Positions 45,195 to 55,784 of a stretch of 64,000 nucleotides of DNA are shown here, one piece after another; position 1 is the stretch's first letter, and the number at the start of each line of letters is the position of its first letter. Location of the stretch: assembly GCA_013339895.1 (NCBI GenBank), contig JABACO010000002.1, positions 2,715,557-2,779,556 of the forward strand, read 5' to 3'. The position numbers and the translations under genes are program-made. Source of the stretch: Ephydatia muelleri. Its lineage: Eukaryota > Porifera > Demospongiae > Spongillida > Spongillidae. Under the pieces are notes generated by a model that was not told the origin of the DNA, ran no database searches, and saw nothing but the letters and a program-made list of their open reading frames with translations.

Positions 45195-47810
45195 TCAACG
45201 CATTTGTGGTGCAAAGTTTGCCCTCTGCTGACCGTCGATTATCACCAGCAACCTTATGCGATGCAGTTTTGACTCTATTCTGAGATCTTTTTGCAATACG
45301 GTCTCGTCCATTTCCGCCAGAATTTCGCCATCAATTCTTTCGGCTGCAAAGATTTCGCAATACTGCTCTAACTTGAGGTATGTCAAAAGCCGAAGTATCT
45401 ATAACGCAAAAGCAACGATACATTCAAATGCCTGCAGCAATAACATGCACAACGGTTCACCTGCTCCGAACTGAGAGTACGAAGATACTGTCTATTCTCT
45501 TCGACTGTAAAGGATGCTTTGTCAGCCGTCGATCTCTCTAGAGCCTCAGATAAACGGGTGACTTGGGATTGCATCTGGTTCATGTCCCTTCTAATGAAGT
45601 ATGCATGCATGACATATAATAAATCACAGCTACATGCATTGTTCGTTAGGGCGCTTTAGGAGAATCATTTCAATTACTAATAATAGCAAACATATAGGTT
45701 TCACATTCCATCGGTTATAGAGCATATTCAATGCATTGAATCAATGTTGACAAACGCAACGGTGCATGGAAGAGTTTTGTAAACTCTATATATTATGGTG
45801 CCCAACTTGCACGGAGGAGAGAATGACACGGAAAGGTACGATGGATCTGCTACAAATCACACGGCATGGATTTAAAAACTGTAGAAATGCATGCTAAAAG
45901 GTATACGAGACCAGGTCATACGTGGATTGGTCAATCGATTAAGCACATATGGGGGCTTTGTAGTTTAAATTTACTAAAATGGTAAGCAACTTTGAACAAT
46001 AAAGTGGCGAAATAAGGTGGGTTAAGAAATAAAGAGAATAAAAAGTATCACTAGTTACTTGCTGACAGTGCATACAAAATTGGTCTGATTTTCTGCATCT
46101 GTAATGACTATAATTATTTTAGAACACAATTTTCTATCAGTTAATAAAACCCGTGTCAGCGATAATCGTTTCCTCCTCGAAAAGGGACCTAGAGCATACA
46201 TTATAAAATTTCCCGTATACGCGCAATAGAAATGGAACACTTGCATGCGCTGAAATGTATGGCTAATTAAAAAAATTCAGCTCCTTACGACTCCATGACA
46301 GAGCACCTATTCCCAGTGCGTAAGAAGCAAAGGTTAGAGGACATTTCAGACTTCCAGAATATGTTGAACTTTATAAAAAGCACGTTAGGTCCCTTTTCGT
46401 GCATGGAAACGATCCCACATACATTTACGATACATGTATAAATGAATATACAGGCGCAATTTGTATGTACCTTAAATTACTTACCTAAGGGATTTTAGTT
46501 CCTTCGAAAAGTTATCACAAATCTTCTTTAGCCAGATTAGTTCTTTTACAATCTCATCGTTGTTCTTTGAGGCCATCGTTTCGACATCTGCCAGGGTAGG
46601 AGGCCACTCCTCTTCCCCCGAGCTCTCAGTATCGCATTCGACCATATGGCTGTAGATCGCGTTTTGTAATGGATGCACGTTCTTGAACAGTTGGCTCTGA
46701 TGGCGATTGTGTTCGAAGTTGCTTGCTTGCCAAAGGTGCTCAATCCGACTATCGTCGTACCTTGCTAGGACATTTTGTGTGTATCTACTGAGAGCAGACA
46801 TATCTTCGTCGGAAAGCTTGATGAACGTTATTCTAACGTCTGCATCAACAGGAATTTCGATTTCTCTGCTATAGGAGTCGGACAGATGCGGTGAGGCCAC
46901 AACTGTAGACGTTTCGCGTATTTCGACCATGTCGTACGTCTGGCTGAAGAAACGTTGAGAAAAATCGCTCGAGCGGCTTGTCCCAGCGAACGGTACAACT
47001 TTCGAGGGAAAAGCGTCCTTGACATTCTCGACAATCTCCCACAGGGGCAACTGGACTTCGCTTGATGTGGTTGTGAAATTTGCTGCGCAAAAGAATGGCA
47101 ATTGTTTTTCTTGCCTGCAAGCAAAACTATAAACTGTTAGGAATGTACTTCCATTTACTAATTTCGTTGTTCCCGTGTTGACAACAGCCAATATTTCTCC
47201 CGCGCATACGGTTTTGTCTGGGAGGGTTCCTATGTATGTCTTCTGGGCACAGACAACCTTTGGTCTGTTTTCAGCCTCGATAATGTTGTTTACTGTGGGG
47301 AAAACTGACCCATGGATGTGCTCATATTCATAAACTAGCCCAAATTTAAGGGTAGAGTTTAATGGTACGTGGTACTGTCCACTAGGCGAGACGAGTGTTG
47401 CTGTCTTTCGTCGATGAACGAAGTGAATGTCGTAGATATCATCTTGAGACAAAAGAGCATCCTCATTCTCTCCGTAGGCGTACATGGCGCGGGTGACTTG
47501 GACTCGCTGTGGCAGAAGTGCCGAGAACCGATTGGCGAGGGTCGTGAAGCTCAACTCGTGCGCAGGCAAAACAGCGGGAACGAAATTACCCTGCGCTGAA
47601 ACATCAGCCGCTACTTCCCAATTCTGTACTGGGTGCTGGGAAGCGGGTGGAGGAAACCAGTGAACTGGGTTTCACAGCAGTAGGGGTTTTGACTGACTCT
47701 TGAGGCACCGAGGGATCATTCGGTCCAATCACTTGAGCGCCGTCCGTTTTGAGGTAGTAGGTCATGCATACGTATTCTTCAGAACTATCGACATATTTTG
47801 AGCTTGCCAT
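45195..47810 (-). CDS. CABIT / coiled-coil / SAM adaptor, GAREM/THEMIS-like (4 exons)
   Basis: Exons on the minus strand: 47,676-47,810, 46,485-47,635, 45,461-45,590 and 45,195-45,398, joined in phase by GT..AG introns (the first only 40 bp), giving 539 residues. Residues 1-45 are a polar leader. A CABIT domain fills about residues 60-300 (LPQRVQVTRAMYAYGE, DIYDIHFVHRRKTATLV, YHVPLNSTLKFGLVYEYE). The stretch to 430 is acidic in part (TESSGEEEW). Exon 3 adds a coiled-coil-like helix (MNQMQSQVTRLSEALERS). Exon 4 is a SAM domain (YLKLEQYCEIFAAERIDGE..L..MDE..L). Known GAREM proteins (CABIT plus SAM) are cytoplasmic adaptors linking receptor tyrosine kinases to MAPK signalling, and THEMIS works in T cells. 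No transmembrane segment is seen. The intact frame and phase-matched exons suggest a live host gene. Confidence 0.75.
46164..46418. mobile_element. MITE family M, copy 2, in intron 2 of the CABIT-SAM gene
   Basis: ATCGTTTCCTCCTCGAAAAGGG ... CCCTTTTCGTGCATGGAAACGATCCCA. It lies between exons 2 and 3 of the host gene. Confidence 0.8.
47636..47675 (-). other. Predicted 40-bp intron of the CABIT-SAM gene
   Basis: Runs GTGAAACC...CTTCCCAG with a pyrimidine-rich 3' part. Removing it joins TPTA to HPVQNWEV in frame, while reading through gives a stop in either frame. A 1-base sequence error is the alternative explanation. Confidence 0.55.
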
Positions 47811-47929
47811 ATTGACATCGACAGATCGCTAATCTATGGGACGTTATTGTTGAAATTATTAAACCGGTACAATGATTATAAATATATGTAATCATGTACA
47901 CAAAAAGACAGGTTTGTTTTATTTTTTAT

Positions 47930-48942
47930 TTGATGGCGCTGTGGAATTACCACAGTCTAGGATGTATGACTCTCACACTTCCCAGAGGCCGTTTTCCAAA
48001 TATATGCACGTACATGTATCCATTTTCTGCGTGCTGGTATCTGGTAAATTTGTTTTGGGTAATCGCAATACACGATGAACATTTTCCACTGTGTTACTAA
48101 ATGGTATAAGCCATGCAGTGTGTATATTATAGGCATTCAATATGGTTGTAGTAGACAAACAGACACAAACTGTACTCTTTTCCGGGGGGATTATTTTTTT
48201 TGCAAGCTTGGCCTAATGCCGGTCACATGACTGCCACGCCCACAAAACGGCGCGGAATGGTCGTCATTTTCTCTCGTGCATGCACTATTCCACCTATGCA
48301 GAACCATCCGGTGGTTTATAGGCTTAAGCCTGCATGCTGTTCTTGCAGCCAGGTCAGGGGATTCCTATATTGACGCTGCATGAGTTTTGTGAACCGTCCG
48401 AGCCAACCAATCAGTCTGGCCTGAGGCACTTCTTTAGGCCTTTCGTGAAGGAGTGATTGCTTAAAACACTTTCAGCTGGCATCGTGAAACGCTAGCTGCA
48501 GACATCTTGAGACATGCATAGCGTGACACATCCAGTGGCCTGCGCACTATAGGACCAATGCCGCTGTGCTGCAATGTAATAAAGGATATAGTTTCCTCGA
48601 ACAGGGACGTATATGTAGCGCATAGTAAGCGCAATAGAAATTTAACGCCGTGTGTTGAAATGATATGCATATGACTATACATGTATGTGGCTATATAATT
48701 AAACATTCAGTGCCTTTCAACCCATGGACGATACTCTGATTCTCAGTGCGTACACTGCATGGCTTATACCATTTAGTAACACAGTGGAAAATGTTCATCG
48801 TGTATTGCGATTACCCAAAACAAATTTACCAGATACCAGCACGCAGAAAATGGATACATGTACGTGCATATATTTGGAAAAAGGCCTCTGGGAAGTGTGA
48901 GAGTCATACATCCTAGACTGTGGTAATTCCACAGCGCCATCA
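47930..48942. repeat. Inverted duplication with arms of about 185 bp
   Basis: 47,930-48,118 (GATGGCGCTGTGGAATTACC ... GGTATAAGCCATGCAG) returns inverted at 48,752-48,942 with few changes. The 630-base centre includes the partial M-family MITE. The arms may be the ends of a DNA element; I found no target duplication. Confidence 0.75.
48587..48755. mobile_element. MITE family M, copy 3 (partial)
   Basis: Shares GTTTCCTCGAACAGGGACG, GCGCAATAGAAATTTAACG and GATACTCTGATTCTCAGTGCG with the other copies; the right half is replaced by the inverted-duplication arm. Confidence 0.6.
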
Positions 48943-50057
48943 ATTTTGACTAGACTTGACCGACCGTAGACATTATATTTTTAAAATGAAAATAAGACAG
49001 TTTATGGTACAACAAAAGCAACCATGCAAGTTTATTTTTGTACACAGATGATATCATCAACTACTGCTCAGCAGTTCATCCTATACATGTACGTATGAGA
49101 GAATCGCAAGCATGTAGCGACTTTCCCAAACCAGTGGGAAAGTTGGTAAACAGGGTTACCGCAGTGAAGGTTGATACTTAACCGTCGTAACCGTGATATA
49201 TCAATCAGATACATCATGGTCACAACGTTGAACCGTTGATTAATTAACGAGATTAAAGTACCTTATTGACAATTACAATAAAAGCCACTTCTCGATCATC
49301 CCCTCCCCCGCCCCCGCCTCCTCCCTCCCCCGCCCCCTCCCCTTACCAGGCTATCTCGTACGAGAATGAGAAGTGCAAATGCGAAGTGTGGCACCCAGCA
49401 GCTCTTTCCACTTCATTGTTACAAATAGCACTTTGAGGAGCTTTACATTGTGTGCTCTTCACCAAGTGCAACAAGTGGGTATCATGCACGACATCATCGT
49501 CGACATGGCGATACAACTACAAATATGAGGCATCAATTGAAGCATCAGCATGGTATTTTGAATACTGCCTTAAATAAAGACAGTAAGGATAGAAAAGAAG
49601 ACTTTATGAAAGATGACCTACTAGTAAGTGTGGTGGAAATTTAAAGAACGTGAAATAATTTGTCCACTTGTGGAAAAGCTGGCTCAAAATTACTTCTACT
49701 ACAACCGCTCCTTCGGAGGGTATTCTTGTATTCCAAAATCATGTTACAAAACCTTCGTGCCTTAGTAAACGCATATATCTCCATCTGAACACCAACCTTC
49801 TATAACAATATGCAGTCCAATGTAAGGGGATTATGTAAAGAGGGCAGCTGACCAGTAACAGTACTTCTCCAACATTGAGCTTGTAGCAAGAATATGTATA
49901 GTCAAGGGCTGATGTTTGGAACAGAAGGTTATCTGGCGTGATGCATGTGTGTGCCAAAGCTGCAATGAGATCATGAGAGATTACCTTAATGCTCTTGGTC
50001 CAATGAAATCCTTGCACCAGTGATCATACCTCAGGCTCTAGATGATCGTCATATAAT
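48943..50057. other. No gene supported; possible BED zinc-finger remnant
   Basis: At 49,480-49,560 GDTTTNMRHQLKHQHGI looks like the second half of a BED/hAT zinc finger, but the Cys pair is not in frame. A C/CCG-rich stretch lies at 49,300-49,345. Confidence 0.3.
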
Positions 50058-50299
50058 ATGGGATTGTTTCCACGAAAAGGGACCTAACACATGCACTATA
50101 AAATTTCCAGTAAGTGCATGCAATAGAAATGTAACGAAATGTATGGCTGATTAGAAATTCAGCGCCTTACAACTCCATGAAGGATACTCCTATTCTCAGT
50201 GCGTACGAAGCAATGTGTAGAGGACATTTCAGACTTCTAGAATATCAAACAATTTGAAATCTTGAAAAAAAACATGCCTTTTCGCGGAAACGATCCCAT
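50058..50299. mobile_element. MITE family M, copy 4
   Basis: ATGGGATTGTTTCCACGAAAAG ... CTTTTCGCGGAAACGATCCCAT: a complete 242-bp copy with palindromic outer ends. Confidence 0.8.
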
Positions 50300-50439
50300 G
50301 TGTACAAATTTTACTATTGCTACGAAGTGGAGTTTATAGTAGTATCCTGAAGTTAATAGTAGTATCCTGAGAAAATGCTCTTACAATGATGCATTGATAT
50401 AATCATGCCACGTGATTATGGTGACATGCATAACTAACA

Positions 50440-50825
50440 CAAAACGAATTACCTCCTTTTCCCCCCTAGACTTGGACAACCAATGCATCCCTTATTCCAG
50501 CTTCAGGCAAGTCTAGCAGTTGAAATCCACTTCTGTTAATTAAATGGTGATAGTTTCTATCCTCAATACATAGTTACAAAGCTGATGATCCTTTCTCCAA
50601 ACTGTTGGTGAATTACGGCACTTCTTGTTCTCTTAGCGTCTTTTGGAAATGAGATTTTCTTCGAATGCATCCATCGGGCGTGTAACACGTGGATAAGTGA
50701 ATGTGACACCTTGTTAGTGCAATAGCATGCGCAAGTCACCACCCGGTTACATAACCGGTTGTCCGGTTGTGTATCCGGTTGACCGGTTACATAACCGGTC
50801 AATTGCTGAGCATCCGTACGGTACA
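50440..50825 (-). mobile_element. Copy F: 5' end and first exon of the copy-A family
   Basis: On the minus strand it starts TGTACCGTACGGATG, has the CCGGTT half-site array, then the first coding exon (GVFEE-type region frameshifted, then RTRSAVIHQQFGERI, SGFQLLDLPEAGIRDALVVQV) and the donor GTAATTCG. It ends just inside intron 1, at about 50,440. Confidence 0.75.
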
Positions 50826-50933
50826 CATACACATTATTTGTAACTGCATAAATTACCTGGCTGTGACATAAGAAGGACAAACGACAAAATAAAAATGTAA
50901 CGACACCGAAGAGTGAAAGAAGTGAATAACTAC

Positions 50934-50991
<58 letters not shown>

Positions 50992-51300
50992 AGATAGAGA
51001 GATATAGAGAGGAGAGATAGAGAGAGAGAGAGAGAGATAGAGAGAGAGCGAGCGAGAAGAGAGAGAGGAGAGAGGAGAAGAGAGAGAGAGAGAGAGAGAA
51101 GAGAGAGACCTCTCTCGCTTCTCATCGGCCTCTCTGAGCTCTGCTTCGCTCGCACGCTCTCTAGCGCGCTTCTCGCGCTCTCTCTCGCTGCTCTTCGCTC
51201 GCGCTTCCCGCCTCCTCTCCGCTTCTCTCCGCTCTCTTCCCTCTCCTCTTCCCGACACTTCCGCGCGTATCTCGAGAGAAGAGAGAGAGAGAGAGAAGAA
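50934..51300. repeat. GA/CT microsatellite with mirror and inverted structure
   Basis: A purine tract of GA and GATA units (50,934-51,110) is followed by a pyrimidine tract of CTCT/CGCT units (51,106-51,272), then GA again. The two halves can pair as a long imperfect hairpin. The Ser/Leu- and Glu/Arg-rich open frames across it are artefacts. Confidence 0.85.
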
Positions 51301-52408
51301 TGATACGCAAAAAACGAAACAAAATGGCACCCTACACATGACACAGGAGTAAGGAAAAAAAGCAACACAGTATATATTCTCTTTGTCTCTTCATTGGCGA
51401 ATTTCCATTGAGTAACACTACCATGACAAAAGAAACCAGGAATCGTCGAACATGCATCAGCAATTCTTTCATGTTCTGGTAGTCATCTCAATAATGAACA
51501 ACGTCTAGGGAAGGAAGGTGGTTGAACCCCTGGGTTAGAATTGAACAGCATCCATTTTTGCAGCCAAGGGCTGTTCAACAGTACCAAGTACAAATATCAC
51601 ACATACTGTACAAAACAATGACATCACAAAAGTCATATTTAAAATGACTTGATAGGTTCATCCTTGTTCTCTCCAGACATTTAACTGTTTTGACAGATTT
51701 CTCCTATAATTCACTGTAATTGACAGAATCTTCGATGTCATAATAGGGAACGCCCACATTACTTCTGGCCCTTTCACAATCCTGTCAGTTAGCTCTTGGT
51801 CCATCTTGGTCCATGTATGAGTCCTCCACCCTCCAATTCATCTGAAGCATTTCTTCTTCTGACTTTTCCGGATGCGTAGTCTACCCTTCCAGAGTGGAAA
51901 GTTCTCCTGCTGCTCCCATCTGATCGGAAAATACTCTACAAGCAAAAGGTATCAATGTGTCGAAGTGTATCTGTGTGTCTGAATCGTGCTGGCTATTGTC
52001 TTGTTTGATTTTATAAAACTTTCACTACATTGTACAGACCCTACCAGAATCTGTGCATTGTTTCTCATGGTACTGCACTACCCTTTTTGTATGGCGTACC
52101 TTGTGCTTTTCAGTCATAAAAGTTTGCTTGCGTCTACATGTGATTCCTCACACTTTTCATGTGCTGACAACCAGAACCTTAGGTATTAGCATACTGTCAC
52201 GTATCTTTCATAGTTACTACAGCGAAACCAAGCACAGGATTGACAGATATATAGTCACTCCTGAAAAAGTGTATATTTATGTACAAACCATCATCAAACA
52301 TAGTATGTTCATGTTCCAATTGGCTTCATCATCTGCTGCTGCAATACCCCATATTGAAAGGTATGTATGATTAATTAAAACGTTCAATCATCACTCGGAT
52401 TGTGGTTT
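51301..52408. other. No gene supported
   Basis: No recognised protein motif or repeat end between the GA tract and the Gypsy integrase fragment. Confidence 0.45.
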
Positions 52409-52947
52409 TTATGGAATAGTTTTTGTTTTCATTACTCCAAGTAGACTGCACAGCTCACATATTTCGTTTATCAGAGCAGGCTCAAAATTCCTGCCTTGGT
52501 CCATGTGCAATACAAAAGGTGCACCGAATCTGGAAGCAAACTCATCATCATGGCCTCTTACAGGGGCCCAATTCAGTGAGTAGCTATGTGACATACTGCA
52601 TCATAAACAAGTATGCGTTAGTTGCAGGTGACTACTTTTGCAATTGGACAGAATTTCTAGCATGCAGACTATTACCGTGTTTGGTGGTGACTTTCTATAG
52701 AACCACGTACATAACAAGCTAGAATACACCACATCAATGCATCATGACAATGGCCCATCCTTACCTTTCATCACCCCAATGAGTCCTCCTGTTGGCAAGT
52801 CATGCAGCTCTGACAGCACCATTGATACTATAGATACTGCATGAGGTAGGACAAACTGAAGGTTTCTGTTCATACCTGCTCCATCCGCATCCTCATTTCA
52901 ACAATACAGATTTAAAAACAAACACATTTACTGTGCCCACAAGTATT
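52409..52947 (-). pseudogene. Ty3/Gypsy integrase remnant (3' half of an interrupted element)
   Basis: On the minus strand: LSELHDLPTGGLIGVMK (about 52,825-52,775), the His/Cys zinc-binding region, then a broken stretch. FASRFGAPFVLHMDQGRNFEPALINEICELCSLLGV (52,540-52,430) follows, the core around the second catalytic Asp. Many stops. The matching reverse transcriptase lies beyond the CACTA element at 60,618-61,260, in the correct order RT then integrase on the minus strand. Confidence 0.65.
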
Positions 52948-53562
52948 CACTGCACAAAAAGTTAGGTTTACTACGTCTGAACACGATGCGTAAACTTGTC
53001 GCAAACATGAAACATTATCTTTGCACGCATATTTACGCATATGTACACATGTAATGTCTTTACGCTAATGTTTGCAATACATTTACCACGTACGTAAAGG
53101 TGCTTACATATTTACGTACATATTTACAACATATTTGCTACAGGTGTATATACCGTTATATATTTACCTACATCTTTGCAATACGTTTGCTAGCGATAGA
53201 TTTGCCATTGTCTTTACAGGATAAGTAAATATATGACCCAAATTCTAAATAAACGAAATCGTGCATTACAGGCCCGGCCCAGGTCGATCACTCTCGTACT
53301 CGATTCGACCCTACTCGCGCTCGAGACTTCACGACTCACACTCGCGATTCTACACTACGTACTCGCGCTATTTGAGCGAGCAGAGTCAAATTTGAATAAA
53401 GTTAAGCGACAAGTCGACAGTCATACCGGCCGCCCGCGACCTTCAGCCAACGCACGAAGGTCGGGCTATGCACCCAAATGTAATTATTATGATCTGGTTC
53501 CGCTTGTGCCCAGCTTCTAGTACTTCTACAAACGACGCTTGTGGAACATCAAATGCGCCACT

Positions 53563-55625
53563 GGTGGAGTATGTACTATGGTGGAGTATGTACACTGGTG
53601 GAGTATGTACACGGGTGGAGTGTGTGCACTGGTGTAGTGTGTGCACTGGTGTAGTGTGTGGAGTGTGTGCACTGGTGTAGTGTGTACACTGGTGGAGTGT
53701 GTGCACTGGTGTAGTGTGTACACTGGTGGAGTGTGTACACTGGTGGAGTGTGTACACTGGTGGAGTGTGTACACTGGTGGAGTGTGTACACTGGTGTAGT
53801 GTGTGCACTGGTGTAGTGTGTGGAGTGTGTGCACTGGGGTAGTGTGTACACTGGTGGAGTGTGTGCACTGGTGTAGTGTGTACACTGGTGGAGTATGTAT
53901 ACACTGGTGGAGTGTGTACACTGGTGTAGTGTGTACACTGGTGGAGTGTGTACACTGGTGGAGTGTGTACACTGGTGTAGTGTGTGGAGTGTGTACACTG
54001 GTGTAGTGTGTGGAGTGTGTACACTGGTGTAGTGTGTGCACTGGTGTAGTGTGTACACTGGTGTAGTGTGTACACTGGTGGAGTGTGTACACTGGTGGAG
54101 TGTGTACACTGGTGGAGTGTGTACACTGGTGTAGTGTGTGCACTGGTGTAGTGTGTGGAGTGTGTACACTGGTGGAGTGTGTGCACTGGTGTAGTGTGTA
54201 CACTGGTGGAGTGTGTACACTGGTGGAGTGTGTACACTGGTGGAGTGTGTACACTGGTGGAGTGTGTACACTGGTGGAGTGTGTACACTGGTGGAGTGTG
54301 TACACTGGTGTAGTGTGTGCACTGGTGTAGTGTGTGGAGTGTGTGCACTGGGGTAGTGTTTACACTGGTGGAGTGTGTGCACTGGTGTAGTGTGTACACT
54401 GGTGGAGTATGTATACACTGGTGGAGTGTGTACACTGGTGTAGTGTGTACACTGGTGGAGTGTGTACACTGGTGGAGTGTGTACACTGGTGTAGTGTGTG
54501 GAGTGTGTACACTGGTGGAGTGTGTGGAGTGTGTACACTGGTGTAGTGTGTGGAGTGTGTACACTGGTGTAGTGTGTACACTGGTGGAGTGTGTACACTG
54601 GTGGAGTGTGTACACTGGTGGAGTGTGTACACTGGTGGAGTGTGTACACTGGTGGTGTGTGTACACTGGTGGAGTGTGTACACTGGTGGAGTGTGTACAC
54701 TGGTGGAGTGTGTACACTGGTGGAGTGTGTACACTGGTGGAGTGTGTACACTGGTGTAGTGTGTGCACTGGTGTAGTGTGTGGAGTGTGTGCACTGGTGT
54801 AGTGTGTACACTGGTGGAGTGTGTGCACTGGTGCAGTGTGTACACTGGTGGAGTATGTATACACTGGTGGAGTGTGTACACTGGTGTAGTGTGTACACTG
54901 GTGGAGTGTGTACACTGGTGGAGTGTGTACACTGGTGGAGTGTGTGCACTGGTGTAGTGTGTGCACTGGTGTAGTGTGTGGAGTGTGTGCACTGGTGTAG
55001 TGTGTACACTGGTGGAGTGTGTGCACTGGTGTAGTGTGTACACTGGTGGAGTATGTATACACTGGTGGAGTGTGTACACTGGTGTAGTGTGTACACTGGT
55101 GTAGTGTGTACACTGGTGGAGTGTGTACACTGGTGTAGTGTGTACACTGGTGGAGTATGTATACACTGGTGGAGTGTGTGGAGTGTGTACACTGGTGTAG
55201 TGTGTACACTGGTGGAGTGTGTACACTGGTGTAGTGTGTACACTGGTGGAGTATGTATACACTGGTGGAGTGTGTGGAGTGTGTACACTGGTGTAGTGTG
55301 TACACTGGTGGAGTATGTATACACTGGTGTAGTGTGTGGAGTGTGTACACTGGTGGAGTGTGTACACTGGTGGAGTGTGTACACTGGTGTAGTGTGTACA
55401 CTGGTGGAGTATGTATACACTGGTGGAGTGTGTGGAGTGTGTACACTGGTGTAGTGGTGGAGTGTGTACACTGGTGGAGTGTGTACACTGGTGGAGTGTG
55501 TACACTGGTGTAGTGTGTGCACTGGTGTAGTGTGTGGAGTGTGTACACTGGTGGAGTGTGTGGAGTGTGTGGAGTGTGTACACTGGTGGAGTGTGTACAC
55601 TGGTGCAGTGTGTAAGTGTACATTG
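53563..55625. repeat. 17-bp minisatellite, about 2.05 kb, inside the CACTA element
   Basis: Units of ACACTGGTGGAGTGTGT (17 bp) mix with 15-bp (GTGCACTGGTGTAGT) and 23-26-bp variants. The motif has no stop codons in most frames, so open frames over 700 codons appear on the minus strand (HTPPVYTLHQCTHSTS type) and many on the plus. Higher-order blocks (for example the pattern with TATACACTGGTGG) recur every 450-500 bases, suggesting block duplication. Confidence 0.9.
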
Positions 55626-55784
55626 GTGGAGTTAGTGTGTGTGGGGTGTGTAAGCACTACGTATTCTGTTCTGCTTTTTGTGGTGTGCGTGTTTTGCATA
55701 CATGTTTAATGAATAATAATGGCTATTACACTGTAGGAGTACAAACTGTTAACATTGTGATGTGTGTAGAGTATTAATATTCAT

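Noticed and set aside
45256..47599. Plus-strand frames opposite the CABIT-SAM gene
   Set aside because: No motifs; the minus strand has phased exons and recognised domains.
50563..51368. Arg/Glu/Ser-rich long frames
   Set aside because: GA/CT microsatellite artefact joined to the copy F exon.
53443..55699. His/Thr/Cys-rich proteins over 700 residues
   Set aside because: Products of the 17-bp minisatellite; period not a multiple of three, and all frames stay open.
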